Positions 8,946 through 18,515 of a stretch of 64,000 nucleotides of DNA are shown one piece after another. The translations under genes were made by a program, and so were the position numbers. Positions within the stretch are counted from its first letter, which is position 1; the number at the start of each line of letters is the position of its first letter. The notes under the pieces were generated by a model that had not been told where the DNA came from, searched no databases, and worked only from the letters and a program-made list of their open reading frames with translations. Origin of the DNA: Bartonella tamiae Th239 (lineage in GTDB: Bacteria > Pseudomonadota > Alphaproteobacteria > Rhizobiales > Rhizobiaceae); the NCBI RefSeq assembly GCF_000278275.1, contig NZ_JH725147.1, positions 794,849 through 858,848 on the forward strand, in the 5' to 3' direction.

Positions 8946-9692
8946 TTAAAGAAGATGCGCTGCTTTAAGATGGTCTACAAGCTCATCAACTGTTTGAACC
9001 TTTTGTCCTGCTTTACGGGGACTTGGTTTTTCAACTTTAAGAACTTCGAGACGGCGTGACGTATCAATACCCAATTGGGCAAGCTCCATCTCTTCAATTG
9101 GTTTTCGTTTTGCTTTCATAATGTTTGGCAGTGAAGCATATCGTGGTTCATTCAATCGAAGATCAACGCTCATGACAGCAGGAAGTTTCACAGATAATGT
9201 TTGCAGGCCGCCATCTATTTCACGAGTAATTTCGGCACTTTGTGACTCCAACTTTAGATGAGAGGCAAATGTTCCCTGACTCCAATTCAGTAATGCTGCT
9301 AACATTTGGGCGGTTTGATTGCAGTCATCATCAATGGCTTGCTTGCCTAAGAAAACCATATTGACGTGTTCTTTCTCAACAATTTTTTTAAGGGCTTTGG
9401 CGATGCATAAAGGTTCATTCACCTCATCGCTTTTTATAAGAATTGCTCTGTCAGCCCCCATTGCTAAGGCTGTCCTTAATGTTTCTTGTGCGGCTTGAGG
9501 ACCAATGGAAACAGCAATGATTTCTTCTATCTTGCCTGCTTCTTTTTGTCGTACAGCTTCTTCAAGAGCGATTTCGTCAAAGGGGTTCATGGACATTTTT
9601 ACATTGTCCAATTCAACGCCGCTTTGGTCTTGTTTGACGCGTATTTTGATATTGTAATCTACAACACGCTTGATGCCTACCAATACTTTCAT
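8946..9692 (-). CDS. etfB: Electron transfer flavoprotein, beta subunit
   Basis: A 248-aa ETF beta subunit beginning [19 protein letters not shown]. It carries the AMP-binding/structural loop [12 protein letters not shown] and the recognition segment [20 protein letters not shown], which is the ETF beta signature and includes the docking loop for dehydrogenases. AAAGG lies just upstream of the ATG. It is the first gene of the leftward etfB-etfA-ETF-QO operon; the promoter should lie in the 320-bp gap shared with the divergent coiled-coil gene. Confidence 0.97.
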   Translation of the reverse strand: MKVLVGIKRVVDYNIKIRVKQDQSGVELDNVKMSMNPFDEIALEEAVRQKEAGKIEEIIAVSIGPQAAQETLRTALAMGADRAILIKSDEVNEPLCIAKALKKIVEKEHVNMVFLGKQAIDDDCNQTAQMLAALLNWSQGTFASHLKLESQSAEITREIDGGLQTLSVKLPAVMSVDLRLNEPRYASLPNIMKAKRKPIEEMELAQLGIDTSRRLEVLKVEKPSPRKAGQKVQTVDELVDHLKAAHLL

Positions 9693-10014
9693 CGGATGCC
9701 TTTTACAATCATTTCATTTTCATCAATAACAGATTAAGAGGAGATGCATATAAGGTCAATTGGTAATCCTTGCAAATTCTTGCGTCATTTAAAGATTGAT
9801 TGCGCGATTATTTATGCCCTTGTTTTATCAACAGTGACAACGTTGTTAAATTAATATTTACTAAAATCAGCTTAAATAAAAATATTGGTTAAAGTTATCC
9901 GTATAAAGACGATTTGGTCTTGGGTTGTTTTTCCATCCGTTAAAATGCCTCATAGTGGCGGCTGATGGCATATTTAAAATATTATTGTGCGCTTTTGTAT
10001 AAAAGGTTGGTAGA
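9693..10014. other. Divergent promoter region between etfB and the coiled-coil gene
   Basis: An AT-rich spacer that must drive the etf operon leftward and the coiled-coil gene rightward. No operator-like palindrome or ORF stood out. Confidence 0.35.
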
Positions 10015-11112
10015 GTGAGTATGCATCGTCTTTTAAAAGAATCTAAGGCACGGGACGATAAAAAGCGTATGGACAATTCCTCCCTCCATGGGCATCGTCA
10101 TGGACAAGCGCAAGAAGTGACTTTGTCGGAAATAGCTGCGCGGTTGCGTCATGTTCACGATCATATGAAAAAACAGTCTTTACCTACTGAAAAAACGCAG
10201 GCTTTTTTTTCGTATCAGGACGAAAAAAGACAAATGACTGAACATTTGAACGCGATCAGCTATGCATTAATTGCACAATATCGTGCCAGAAAACAACAGC
10301 AAAAAGACTTCGAACAGCGTCTGGTTAAGATTGAAGATATTTTAAAACAGATTGCTAAAAAAGATGTTCCCACGCACGTCAATATTGAAGCTCAAATGAG
10401 AGAAGTGGGGCGCAATTTGTATGAAAAATTTAGTAAAAATTTGGAAGAACATGAACACAAACAAACTTTAAAATTACAAAAATCCAATGAAGAAGTTTTA
10501 CGACAATTACGTGAAGTGACAGCCGTCTCACGTTATTCACCGCAATTGGCAGCATTAGAAAGCCAAATTCATCTGATACAGGAAAAACTTGATGATGAGC
10601 ATGTGTTAAATAACAATGAAGACAAAGCTGCAAGGAATGATGCTTTTCGAATGGAAAAACTTGCCGCTCAATCGAAAAAAATTGGGCAATGTTCACAAGC
10701 ACGACCAAGTGTTTTAAAAACGCTTTTGCAAGACAATGCTTTTCCTTCTTCTAAGGTAGAGCCTCCATTTGGCAATATGTCCGATAATGTACAACAAGCA
10801 GATTGTTTTAAAAAGCTGGATACCACTTTTATAAATAAATTTAAAAAAGACGATTTTTCTCAAACGTTAGACAAGTCTTCTCAAGAGTTAAAAGAGGCAG
10901 TCAAACGCTCTAAACCTATTATGGCTCAGTGTTTTCACGACAATTTGAATTTTAAAAAAAATACTAAGGATCACATTACACAAAATAATGCGAGTGAAAA
11001 AACACACGATCAGCAACAAGAAGGCGCAGTTGTCGCAAAATCTATAACGCGCATGAGCGCTATCGCGTTAATCATTGCTGTGTGTTACGGTCTTTATATT
11101 CAATTTCATTAA
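10015..11112 (+). CDS. Coiled-coil protein with C-terminal membrane anchor, unknown function
   Basis: About 365 aa from GTG 10015, or 363 from ATG 10021; both lack a strong ribosome binding site. The sequence is polar and helical. EVTLSEIAARLRHVHDHMKKQ (about 34-54) leads into long charged helices with heptad-like spacing (RKQQQKDFEQRLVKIEDILKQI, and LAALESQIHLIQEKLDDE near residue 180). A disordered Lys/Ser/Asn-rich stretch follows. The only hydrophobic segment is the very C-terminus, MSAIALIIAVCYGLYIQF, a tail anchor. The architecture (cytoplasmic coiled coil plus one helix) recalls the cytoplasmic part of polar organising proteins such as PodJ, but no diagnostic motif is present, so this is speculation. 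Confidence 0.7.
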   Translation: MSMHRLLKESKARDDKKRMDNSSLHGHRHGQAQEVTLSEIAARLRHVHDHMKKQSLPTEKTQAFFSYQDEKRQMTEHLNAISYALIAQYRARKQQQKDFEQRLVKIEDILKQIAKKDVPTHVNIEAQMREVGRNLYEKFSKNLEEHEHKQTLKLQKSNEEVLRQLREVTAVSRYSPQLAALESQIHLIQEKLDDEHVLNNNEDKAARNDAFRMEKLAAQSKKIGQCSQARPSVLKTLLQDNAFPSSKVEPPFGNMSDNVQQADCFKKLDTTFINKFKKDDFSQTLDKSSQELKEAVKRSKPIMAQCFHDNLNFKKNTKDHITQNNASEKTHDQQQEGAVVAKSITRMSAIALIIAVCYGLYIQFH

Positions 11113-11431
11113 GATGAAAGGTATATCTCTTTTATCATTAAATATTTGATAAGTTTATCTGTCAGTAAAGCTTAAATTTTTCGAGTTATTGAGATTTATT
11201 CTAAGCTATTTTTAGAAATAAGATTTCATATGAAAAATCTTTTAAAAATAAAACACTATCTTTTGAAAAAAACTGTTGCTTTAAAATAACGTTTAATAAA
11301 AATAATAAAAGAATTTCAGTTTTTATGCATTTTGTCGTCTCATTATGCATTGATGGGATTGCTAAAATGAGGTGATCGCTGATAGTTCAATTTTATTGTT
11401 ATTAAACTCTTCCATTTGATTTGACGGGTGA
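11113..11431. other. AT-rich intergenic region
   Basis: Nothing recognisable beyond a presumed promoter for the TauE/SafE gene. Confidence 0.3.
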
Positions 11432-12358
11432 ATGAGGGTGAGTATCTATTTACCAATCGCTGAAATGTCGCTCAATATGCTGGTTATTATCAGCATGGGG
11501 GCAGGTGTCGGGTTTTTGTCCGGTCTTTTTGGTGTCGGGGGTGGTTTTTTAATTACACCCTTGCTGATATTTTATAATATACCGCCCGCTATTGCTGTTG
11601 GAACTGGCGCCAATCAAGTTATCGCCTCATCGGTGACGGGTGCGCTCAGTCATTTTAAGCGTCGTAGTTTGGATATAAAACTTGGCATATTATTAGTCAT
11701 TGGTGGCTTGATTGGGTCATTTTTTGGCATACAGTTATTTGCTTTATTACGCCAATTGGGGCAGCTTGATCTCATTATTTCACTTCTTTATGTTATCCTT
11801 CTTGGCGGTGTTGGCGGTCTTATGGCTGTTGAAAGCTGGCGTGCTATTATGCGCACACGTAGCGGACGGCAAGTGAATATTCGTCGTCCTGGTCAACATA
11901 ATTGGATTCACCGTTTGCCACTAAAATTACGTTTTCGTGCATCCATGATTTACGTAAGTATAATTCCTGTCTTAGCCATTGGTTTTATTATAGGGCTTCT
12001 TTCTTCCATTATGGGGGTTGGTGGTGGTTTCATCATGGTCCCTGCTTTGATTTATCTTTTGCGTGTGCCAACAAATGTGGTTGTTGGTACATCGCTCTTT
12101 CAAATTACGTTTGTCACGGCTTTTACGACTGTTTTACAAAGTATGACCAATCAATCAGTTGATGTTGTTTTAGCGTTTTTATTAATGGTTGGCGGTGTTA
12201 TTGGTGCGCAATATGGAACACGCGCTGGGCGTAAATTAAGAGCAGAGCAATTGCGCATGCTGCTTGCTTTGTTAGTACTGGCTGTTTGTGCGCGCCTTGC
12301 TTATCAGCTTTTTGTGCGTCCAAGTGATTTGTTTTCCATAACGTTGATTGGTGGATGA
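11432..12358 (+). CDS. TauE/SafE-family anion permease (sulfite/organosulfur exporter type)
   Basis: 308 aa (ATG 11432; GTG 11438 is an equally plausible start, giving MSIYLPIAEMS). Eight or so hydrophobic helices form two internal repeats. Each begins with the family's glycine motif: GFLSGLFGVGGGFLITPLLI in the first half and GLLSSIMGVGGGFIMVPALI in the second. TauE/SafE proteins move sulfite, sulfoacetate or related anions across the inner membrane. The next gene overlaps by 4 nt and encodes an Alph_Pro_TM protein, the usual partner in alphaproteobacteria, so the two probably form one unit. Substrate unknown. Confidence 0.92.
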   Translation: MRVSIYLPIAEMSLNMLVIISMGAGVGFLSGLFGVGGGFLITPLLIFYNIPPAIAVGTGANQVIASSVTGALSHFKRRSLDIKLGILLVIGGLIGSFFGIQLFALLRQLGQLDLIISLLYVILLGGVGGLMAVESWRAIMRTRSGRQVNIRRPGQHNWIHRLPLKLRFRASMIYVSIIPVLAIGFIIGLLSSIMGVGGGFIMVPALIYLLRVPTNVVVGTSLFQITFVTAFTTVLQSMTNQSVDVVLAFLLMVGGVIGAQYGTRAGRKLRAEQLRMLLALLVLAVCARLAYQLFVRPSDLFSITLIGG

Positions 12359-13155
12359 TGATGAAAATCAGCCTCTATCTTTTTTCGTTCGTTTTAGGAT
12401 TTTTGAGCATGATCATTCATGTTTATGCACAAGAGGCTGAAACGATATTGCCTCGTGAAAATATCCAAATTATCGTCACCACCAGCACGATCGATATTGA
12501 TACAAATTTTGCAGGTCGTGATCTTTATATTGCTGGTGTATTAGAAAATGCTGATCCGCAATTACGTCTTCAGGGACGCTATGATGTGATTGTTGTTATG
12601 GAAGGACCAATCCGCTCTATGGTCATACGACAAAAAAAACGCAAAGCTGGCCTTTGGGTGAACGCGGATTCCATGACATTTGTTAATGTTCCTCTTTTTT
12701 ATTCGATGGCAACAACGCGGGAAAAGCGTGATATGGCAAGTCCTGAGACATATCGCCGTTTAGGTTTAGGGCTTTCTTATCTACCTTTGCGAGCTTATGA
12801 TGCGGATGATGAAAAATTTCGTGTTTTTCGTGATGAATTGATAATGCTCAAAAATTCACAAAATTTATATAATGAAAATATTGGAGCTGTTACTTTTGGT
12901 TCATCATCACTGTTTACAGCACATTTTCGTCTTCCTGCAAATGTTCCTGTTGGACAACACAAAGTACACGCATATTTGTTTCGCGATGGTCAATTTATTC
13001 AAATGGTAACTACAGAATTAGAAATCGAAAAAGCCCATATTGCCTTTACAATATTTCGTGCCGCGCATGTTCATAGTTTCTGGTATGGAACATTTGCCGT
13101 TCTCATAGCAATTTTAACAGGCTTCATAGGTCGTCTGGTTTTCCGCAAAGATTAG
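12355..13155 (+). CDS. TIGR02186/Alph_Pro_TM family membrane protein
   Basis: 266 aa, starting in the ATGATGATG that overlaps the TauE/SafE stop. It has a signal peptide (KISLYLFSFVLGFLSMIIHVYAQ). A beta-rich periplasmic domain follows, beginning ENIQIIVTTSTIDIDTNFAGRDLYIAGVLE, the characteristic start of the family ('I.i.s.F.G..l.vfG'). A C-terminal helix near HSFWYGTFAVLIAILTGF ends with Arg/Lys in the cytoplasm. Alphaproteobacterial members sit next to TauE/SafE permeases, as here, which suggests a periplasmic accessory to that carrier. Molecular function is undescribed as far as I know. Confidence 0.88.
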   Translation: MMMKISLYLFSFVLGFLSMIIHVYAQEAETILPRENIQIIVTTSTIDIDTNFAGRDLYIAGVLENADPQLRLQGRYDVIVVMEGPIRSMVIRQKKRKAGLWVNADSMTFVNVPLFYSMATTREKRDMASPETYRRLGLGLSYLPLRAYDADDEKFRVFRDELIMLKNSQNLYNENIGAVTFGSSSLFTAHFRLPANVPVGQHKVHAYLFRDGQFIQMVTTELEIEKAHIAFTIFRAAHVHSFWYGTFAVLIAILTGFIGRLVFRKD

Positions 13156-13171
13156 AGCTTATAAAAATACC

Positions 13172-14287
13172 TCATTTTTTTATATCAACTTTATGTCCCT
13201 GCCATTGGTAGCCTTTTGGAGAAAAGGCCAAAAGCCATAATAGTGGTAAAAGCATATCTCGCGTTAGTTGTGCTAAAGCTTGGCGTAAAGAAAACGGCCA
13301 TCCCACTAAAAATGTTACAAGAAATTCACACATATACCAGCCGATAAAAAACCATAAAAGCAGCATGAAAGATGTTGAGGACAATAAACAGGCAAAAAAC
13401 AGGCATATCGCTGGGAAGACAAAGCCTGATAAAATTTCAAGATAAAAAAAAGCAGGAAAAGAATCACGCCGAAGTTTTGCCCAACGCAATTGACGATTCC
13501 ATACGGATCTTAACTGTCGTTTACCAAGCGGTTGCCCAAATGGCATGGCTGTCAAGCGCACTTTAAGACCCTGATCACGAACGATTTTTGTGGCAGCGGC
13601 ATCTTCAGCAAGTTCACAACTCAAGGCGTTAATACCACCAGCACGATCAAGAACATCACGGCACCAAAAAAGCGTTTTTCCTTGAGCAAAACCATGACCA
13701 ATGGAATCGGACGTAAGTTGCCAACGTGCTTGGTAGGAATTTAAAAACGCAGCTTCAAGATCAGCGGCAAAATTTTGTGGTTCAGTACCTAATGGGGGAG
13801 AGACAACGAGGCCTGTTTTATCGATCCAACGCGCAAATATTTGATTGAAATAGTTTTTGGGCATAAGCACATTGCTATCACTCATTACAATCCAGCGATA
13901 ATGTGCTGCTTTCCAACCTTTTACAAGATTATTCAACTTTGGATTTTTACTTATAACATCCTCACCAATTAATAATGACGATTTGATATTGGGATAGCGT
14001 GTCATAAGTGTTTTAACTAAGGGGATAACAGGATCTGTATCTTTGGAAACACAAAAAATAATTTCATATTGAGGATGATTAAGTAAAAAAGCTGATTCCA
14101 GTGTCCGTTCCAAATTGTTTTCCAAACCAGAAACTGGCCGTAAAATTGTGATTGATTGATTTTGACTATCATATGACGTTTTCTTTCTGTTGAAAAAACG
14201 TCGGCTAAAAACGATTATAAGGCTAAATATATGGATTAAAAGGCAGAGAAGAGTAAGAATGAACAAAAGGAAAGTGACGATAATCAA
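13172..14287 (-). CDS. Ceramide glucosyltransferase-like (GT21-type) glycosyltransferase
   Basis: 371 aa. The start is TTG at 14287: an in-frame stop lies five codons upstream and AGGGG precedes it, so no ATG is available. An N-terminal membrane helix precedes a GT2-fold catalytic domain with ILRPVSGLENNLERTLESAF, CVSKDTDP and the D-x-D-like SDSNVLMP. It also has PPLGTEP, AQGKTLFWCRD, ELAEDAAATKIVRDQGL and the Q/RxxRW motif NRQLRWAKLRR, followed by C-terminal membrane helices. This set is typical of ceramide glucosyltransferases and HpnI-like enzymes, which act on lipids at the inner membrane. The acceptor lipid is unknown. Convergent with the Alph_Pro_TM gene. Confidence 0.88.
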   Translation of the reverse strand: MIIVTFLLFILTLLCLLIHIFSLIIVFSRRFFNRKKTSYDSQNQSITILRPVSGLENNLERTLESAFLLNHPQYEIIFCVSKDTDPVIPLVKTLMTRYPNIKSSLLIGEDVISKNPKLNNLVKGWKAAHYRWIVMSDSNVLMPKNYFNQIFARWIDKTGLVVSPPLGTEPQNFAADLEAAFLNSYQARWQLTSDSIGHGFAQGKTLFWCRDVLDRAGGINALSCELAEDAAATKIVRDQGLKVRLTAMPFGQPLGKRQLRSVWNRQLRWAKLRRDSFPAFFYLEILSGFVFPAICLFFACLLSSTSFMLLLWFFIGWYMCEFLVTFLVGWPFSLRQALAQLTRDMLLPLLWLLAFSPKGYQWQGHKVDIKK

Positions 14288-14371
14288 TGGACGTGCCCCT
14301 TAATATAAATTACCTATTTTCAGAATGCGCATTGGTTTCTTACATCGCATTATAGGTCAAGATAGGCAAGA

Positions 14372-15052
14372 TCAAATCAACGGATTTTGAACAGGGTAGA
14401 TAAATCCTTGGCTTAAAAGATAAGTACGCAATGATAAAGGGTCAAAAAGATTTTCAAAGGCTTTATGCCTTAAATCCAAACCACCAGTATAGGCACCAAA
14501 GGCGGGCATGATCATTCTTTTTTTGTCTGTAACAAAACAAAACCGCCGAATGGTAACACCACAACGTTTAATCGAAAAAGCTGGATGCAAATGGCCCGCG
14601 ATTTCACCATTTATAGGATTTTTTGATGGTTGATGGCGAAAAGTGAGGCCAGCAATTGTTTTATGCTCACACCATTCTCCCTTTATGTCGATTTGTTGAT
14701 CATCATGATTTCCTTTTATCCATATGAGAGAATGGCGTGTACTGATTTCATCAATAATTTTTTTATTGTCGAGCGATAAGCGTCTGACTGCATGATTATC
14801 ATGAAAACTGTCTCCTAATGATAGAATGGTTCGCGGTTGATAGTCGCAAATGGCGCTTTGAAGTGCCTTTAATGTTAAAGTAGTATCATAAGGGGGAAGG
14901 AATTGACCACGTTTGGCACAAGATGAAGATTTTTCCAAATGCAAATCTGAAACAACCAATAAACGCTGATCGTGCCAATAAAGCGCACCACTATGATCGA
15001 AAATTAATTCAGCACCATTAAAAAAAATAGAAAGACGTTTCATAAGTTTCAT
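14372..15052 (-). CDS. pdeM: Ligase-associated DNA damage response endonuclease PdeM
   Basis: A 226-aa calcineurin-like metallophosphoesterase. Metal-binding motifs are in order: VVSDLHLEKSSS (D, H), LSLGDSFHDN (GDxxHD), IKGNHDDQ (GNHD) and IAGHLHPAF (GHxH), plus a late FCFVTDKKRMIMPAFGAYTGGLD. This is the PdeM subgroup, coded next to the Lhr-like DEXH helicase. The gene starts at the ATG overlapping the helicase stop by 4 nt, so the two are translationally coupled. In many alphaproteobacteria the set also includes an ATP-dependent ligase and an exonuclease; neither is in this window. Confidence 0.92.
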   Translation of the reverse strand: MKLMKRLSIFFNGAELIFDHSGALYWHDQRLLVVSDLHLEKSSSCAKRGQFLPPYDTTLTLKALQSAICDYQPRTILSLGDSFHDNHAVRRLSLDNKKIIDEISTRHSLIWIKGNHDDQQIDIKGEWCEHKTIAGLTFRHQPSKNPINGEIAGHLHPAFSIKRCGVTIRRFCFVTDKKRMIMPAFGAYTGGLDLRHKAFENLFDPLSLRTYLLSQGFIYPVQNPLI

Positions 15053-17574
15053 ATTTTATGTCGTTCATACATGCCATTTGGACATATTTCGGCAATTATT
15101 TTTTCTGTTTCTTTCATAAGAAGATGTTCACGCGCGCTGCCAGAAACCATTTCCTTACCAATTTCTAACATGATAGGAAGTGCAAGAGGAGACATTTTTT
15201 TAACGCTTTGGTGAACAATATGATGTTTAATACGTGCCAACATTTCTACTAAACGCTTTATATCTAAGAGCCCATAAGCTGCATCCTGACGTGTCGCTTT
15301 TAGAAGAATATGATCGTTTTCATAACGACGTAAAACGTCAAAAATAAGATCGGTTGATATGGTTATTTGGCGCGCTGTTTTTTGTTTTCCCAGTATTTTC
15401 TTTTCACTCAACCCTGCGATCATTGCACAATTACGAAATGAGCGTTTTAAAAGAGCACTTTCTTCAAGCCATTCTTCAAGATCATCACCTAATATATCTT
15501 CATTGAAAAGTTGCGAAAGAGCAAGATTGCCGTTTTTAATGTTTTCATCAATATCACCTAATGTCCATAAACCAATTGAATAATCGGTTGCAATAAAACC
15601 GATAGGCATGAAGCCACTGCGTTCCAATCTGCGAGTGAGGAGCATGCCAAGTGTTTGATGTGCCAGTCGTCCTTCAAAGGGATAGGCTATAAGAAAGGAA
15701 CGATTATTTTCTTTCCATGTTTCAATAAGCAATTGATCTGGCTTTGGAAGGAGAGAAACTTTTTGTTGCGCATTAAGCCAGTCTTGTACTTGTTGGGGTA
15801 GGGATATCCATTGTTTTGGATCTGCCAAAATTTCGCGTATATGCGTTGCAAGATAAGTGGAAAGTGGTAATTTCCCACCTAAATAAGCAGGAACACGGGC
15901 TTCTAATGTATGCGATAGTCTGACATAGCATTCATTTTCATGAATTGTTTCAAAACTAAGAACACGGCCACCAAAAATAAAGGTGTCCCCCTGGGTTAAA
16001 GTTTCAACAAAACTTTCTTCAATGCGTCCTAGAATTTGCCCTCTACGATTGTTTTTTTGTTTTTTTGAAGTTATGAGGCGAATGTTTAATTCTTGGGCAT
16101 CGATGATTGTACCAATATTTAAACGGTAGCGTTGAGCAATCTTTGCACTGCTTACGCGCCATAATCCTTTTTCATTTTGGCGTATTTTTGCATAGTGATC
16201 ATAAACTTTTAATGCATATCCTCCCGTTGCAACAAAATTTAAAATTTCATCAAAAAGAGTGCGTTCGAGATCGTAATAAGGTTCTGCTTGTTTTATTTCC
16301 TCAAACAGTGCATCGGCTGAAAAAGGCTCTGCACAAGCCATTCCTAAAATATGTTGAGCAAGAACATCAATGGCGCCGTTATTCATTTGAGGGCTATCTT
16401 GCGCTCCAATATAGTTTGCATTGAGGGCTGCTTGACACTCAAGAACTTCAAAACAATTGGCGGGAACTAAAATAGCATTGCTTGGTTCATCCATGCGGTG
16501 GTTCGCACGTCCAATGCGTTGCGCCAACCTACTAGCACCTTTAGGGGCTCCAATATGAATAACAAGATCAACATTGCCCCAATCAATTCCTAGATCAAGC
16601 GTGGAAGTTGCAATGACTGCGCGTAATAAGTTTTGTGCCATAGCCTCTTCTACTTTACGTCTTTGCCCAACATCCAATGACCCATGATGAAGGGCAATAG
16701 GTAAATTTTTTTCATTAAAGCGCCAAAGCTCTTGAAAAAGCATTTCTGCTTGTGATCGTGTGTTTACAAATAACAGTGCGGTTTGCGCGTTTTCAATGGC
16801 CATTAAAATCTCATTTGAGGCATAACGTGCTGAATGCCCAGCCCAAGGAATTGTTTTATGAGTTTGCAAAAGCGTTATATTTGGCTTTATGTGTTCATCT
16901 GCAATGATAAGCCCCGCCATGGGGCGTGTCTTATTTTGTGCCACAAGAAAACGACGCAATGAATCTGGATTTGAAACAGTTGCCGACAGTCCTATAATTT
17001 TTAATCTCGGTTGTATTTTATGTAAGCGCGCAAGCGCTAAACTTAAAAGATGTCCTCGTTTTGAAGGGACAAGAGCATGCACCTCATCAAGAATAATTGT
17101 ATCGAGATTTTTAAAAAAAAGTTTTGCAGTTGATGATGATAAAAGAAGTGAAACTTGTTCTGGTGTTGTCAATAAAATATCGGGGGGCATCATTTTTTGT
17201 CTGCGTCTTTTATGGGCAGGAGTATCGCCTGTGCGCGTTTCAATGTTTATTGACAGACCTATTTCTTCTATTGGAATTTTAAGATTACGTTCTATATCTT
17301 TCGCCAAAGCTTTTAATGGGGAAATATAAAGCGTATGCAGCCCTTTTTTCTCGTAATTTTTGGCAAGATCGACTAAAGAAGGTAAAAATCCAGCAAGCGT
17401 TTTTCCAGAACCTGTCGGAGCAATTAAAAGTGTGGATTTTTTTTCTTGAGAACGTTTGAGGAGTGCCAATTGATGAGGACGTGGTTGCCAGCACTTTTTA
17501 AAAAACCAACGCTTAAATTGGTCTGGCAGCATATCCTTATGATTTTGATTATTCAGGCATTGATTGCGTGTCAT
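15049..17574 (-). CDS. Ligase-associated DNA damage response DEXH-box helicase (Lhr-like)
   Basis: An 841-aa superfamily 2 ATPase. Motif I is LIAPTGSGKTLAGFLPSL (about residue 52), motif Ia YISPLKALAKDI, motif Ib TRTGDTPAHKR. Motif II is IILDEVHAL, motif III GLSATVSNP, motif V ATSTLDLGIDWGNVDLVI and motif VI QRIGRANHR. The winged-helix and Lhr-core C-terminal region follow. Length matches the ligase-associated Lhr family, well below full-length Lhr. It acts with PdeM, whose gene overlaps its stop. The genes share a promoter region with the divergent GT25 gene only 54 bp away. Confidence 0.94.
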   Translation of the reverse strand: MTRNQCLNNQNHKDMLPDQFKRWFFKKCWQPRPHQLALLKRSQEKKSTLLIAPTGSGKTLAGFLPSLVDLAKNYEKKGLHTLYISPLKALAKDIERNLKIPIEEIGLSINIETRTGDTPAHKRRRQKMMPPDILLTTPEQVSLLLSSSTAKLFFKNLDTIILDEVHALVPSKRGHLLSLALARLHKIQPRLKIIGLSATVSNPDSLRRFLVAQNKTRPMAGLIIADEHIKPNITLLQTHKTIPWAGHSARYASNEILMAIENAQTALLFVNTRSQAEMLFQELWRFNEKNLPIALHHGSLDVGQRRKVEEAMAQNLLRAVIATSTLDLGIDWGNVDLVIHIGAPKGASRLAQRIGRANHRMDEPSNAILVPANCFEVLECQAALNANYIGAQDSPQMNNGAIDVLAQHILGMACAEPFSADALFEEIKQAEPYYDLERTLFDEILNFVATGGYALKVYDHYAKIRQNEKGLWRVSSAKIAQRYRLNIGTIIDAQELNIRLITSKKQKNNRRGQILGRIEESFVETLTQGDTFIFGGRVLSFETIHENECYVRLSHTLEARVPAYLGGKLPLSTYLATHIREILADPKQWISLPQQVQDWLNAQQKVSLLPKPDQLLIETWKENNRSFLIAYPFEGRLAHQTLGMLLTRRLERSGFMPIGFIATDYSIGLWTLGDIDENIKNGNLALSQLFNEDILGDDLEEWLEESALLKRSFRNCAMIAGLSEKKILGKQKTARQITISTDLIFDVLRRYENDHILLKATRQDAAYGLLDIKRLVEMLARIKHHIVHQSVKKMSPLALPIMLEIGKEMVSGSAREHLLMKETEKIIAEICPNGMYERHKI

Positions 17575-17628
17575 AAAACCTATCTAATATCATCAGCCTC
17601 ATTCGCCAAGTGAAACAAAGAAAAGATT

Positions 17629-18414
17629 ATGAAATTATATGTTATCAATCTTAAACGTTCGCCTAAAAGATTGGCACGTTTGCAAACAGTTTTTTCAAAA
17701 ATGGGGCTTGATTTTACGCGTGTTGATGCCGTTGATGGACAAGAATTAAGTGCATCATATTGTGATGCCATGACAAAAGAAAAAAAATGGGAGAAGCCTT
17801 TAACACGCGGAGAAGTTGCTTGTTTTTTAAGCCATAAGAAAGCTTTACAAAAAATTGCAGATGGGGATGAAGAGTATGCCGCTATTTTTGAAGATGATAT
17901 TGTTTTTTCTTCTGATGCAAAAGAGTTCCTTCTTGATCGAAAATGGATTCCAAAATCAGCAGACATAATAAAAATCGAAACTGATGGCAAAAAAGTATGG
18001 CTTGGGCCACGAAAAAAAATAAATAATGAACATAATATTGCGCGTTTGAAAAGCCGTCATATTATGGCTGCAGCCTATATTATTTCTCAGCAAGCTGCAA
18101 AAAAACTTGTCAAAAAAATGGACAATGTAACAGCACCTTTTGATCATTTTTTGTTTAATCCTGACTATGGAGTTTTTGAAAATTTCGAAATGTGGCAACT
18201 GGATCAAGCAATTGCAAAACAAGCTGGTCTTAAAAGCACTCTTGAAGGGGCGCGCCATCAGTGGGAAAAAAAGAAAAAACAAAATAGAAAACTAAGTTAT
18301 ACGTTTAAACGCGAGACATTGCGTTTGTTTAAAAGGGCAAGAACAGGAATATGGGGATATTCCATCACTCTTTTTACATCGGATTGTTGGAAGCGCGTTA
18401 AATTTAAGAAATAA
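17629..18414 (+). CDS. Glycosyltransferase family 25 (LPS/LOS core type)
   Basis: 261 aa. The GT25 opening MKLYVINLKRSPKRLARLQ is followed by FTRVDAVDGQEL, GEVACFLSHKKALQKI (the family's G-E-x-x-C-x-x-S-H motif) and the nucleotide-sugar/metal site YAAIFEDDIVF. A later KSRHIMAAAYIISQQAAKKL and the C-terminal basic region complete the pattern. Family members add galactose or glucose to lipooligosaccharide on the cytoplasmic face. Monocistronic, ended by the hairpin at 18421. The acceptor is not predictable. Confidence 0.9.
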   Translation: MKLYVINLKRSPKRLARLQTVFSKMGLDFTRVDAVDGQELSASYCDAMTKEKKWEKPLTRGEVACFLSHKKALQKIADGDEEYAAIFEDDIVFSSDAKEFLLDRKWIPKSADIIKIETDGKKVWLGPRKKINNEHNIARLKSRHIMAAAYIISQQAAKKLVKKMDNVTAPFDHFLFNPDYGVFENFEMWQLDQAIAKQAGLKSTLEGARHQWEKKKKQNRKLSYTFKRETLRLFKRARTGIWGYSITLFTSDCWKRVKFKK

Positions 18415-18420
18415 ATAAAC

Positions 18421-18446
18421 TGCCTTCATAAATTATTATGAAGGCA
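18421..18446. terminator. Bidirectional hairpin between GT25 gene and porin gene
   Basis: TGCCTTCATAA and TTATGAAGGCA form an 11-bp perfect stem with an ATTA loop, 6 nt after the GT25 stop. AT-rich, T-containing sequence follows on both strands, so it could serve both convergent genes, although it is about 70 nt beyond the porin stop. Confidence 0.7.
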
Positions 18447-18515
18447 CATAATTATTTTAATTTTTAAAAAGGCTTTCATCTATTCTTTTCTTGACGCAGA
18501 TATTAAAGATTTTTC

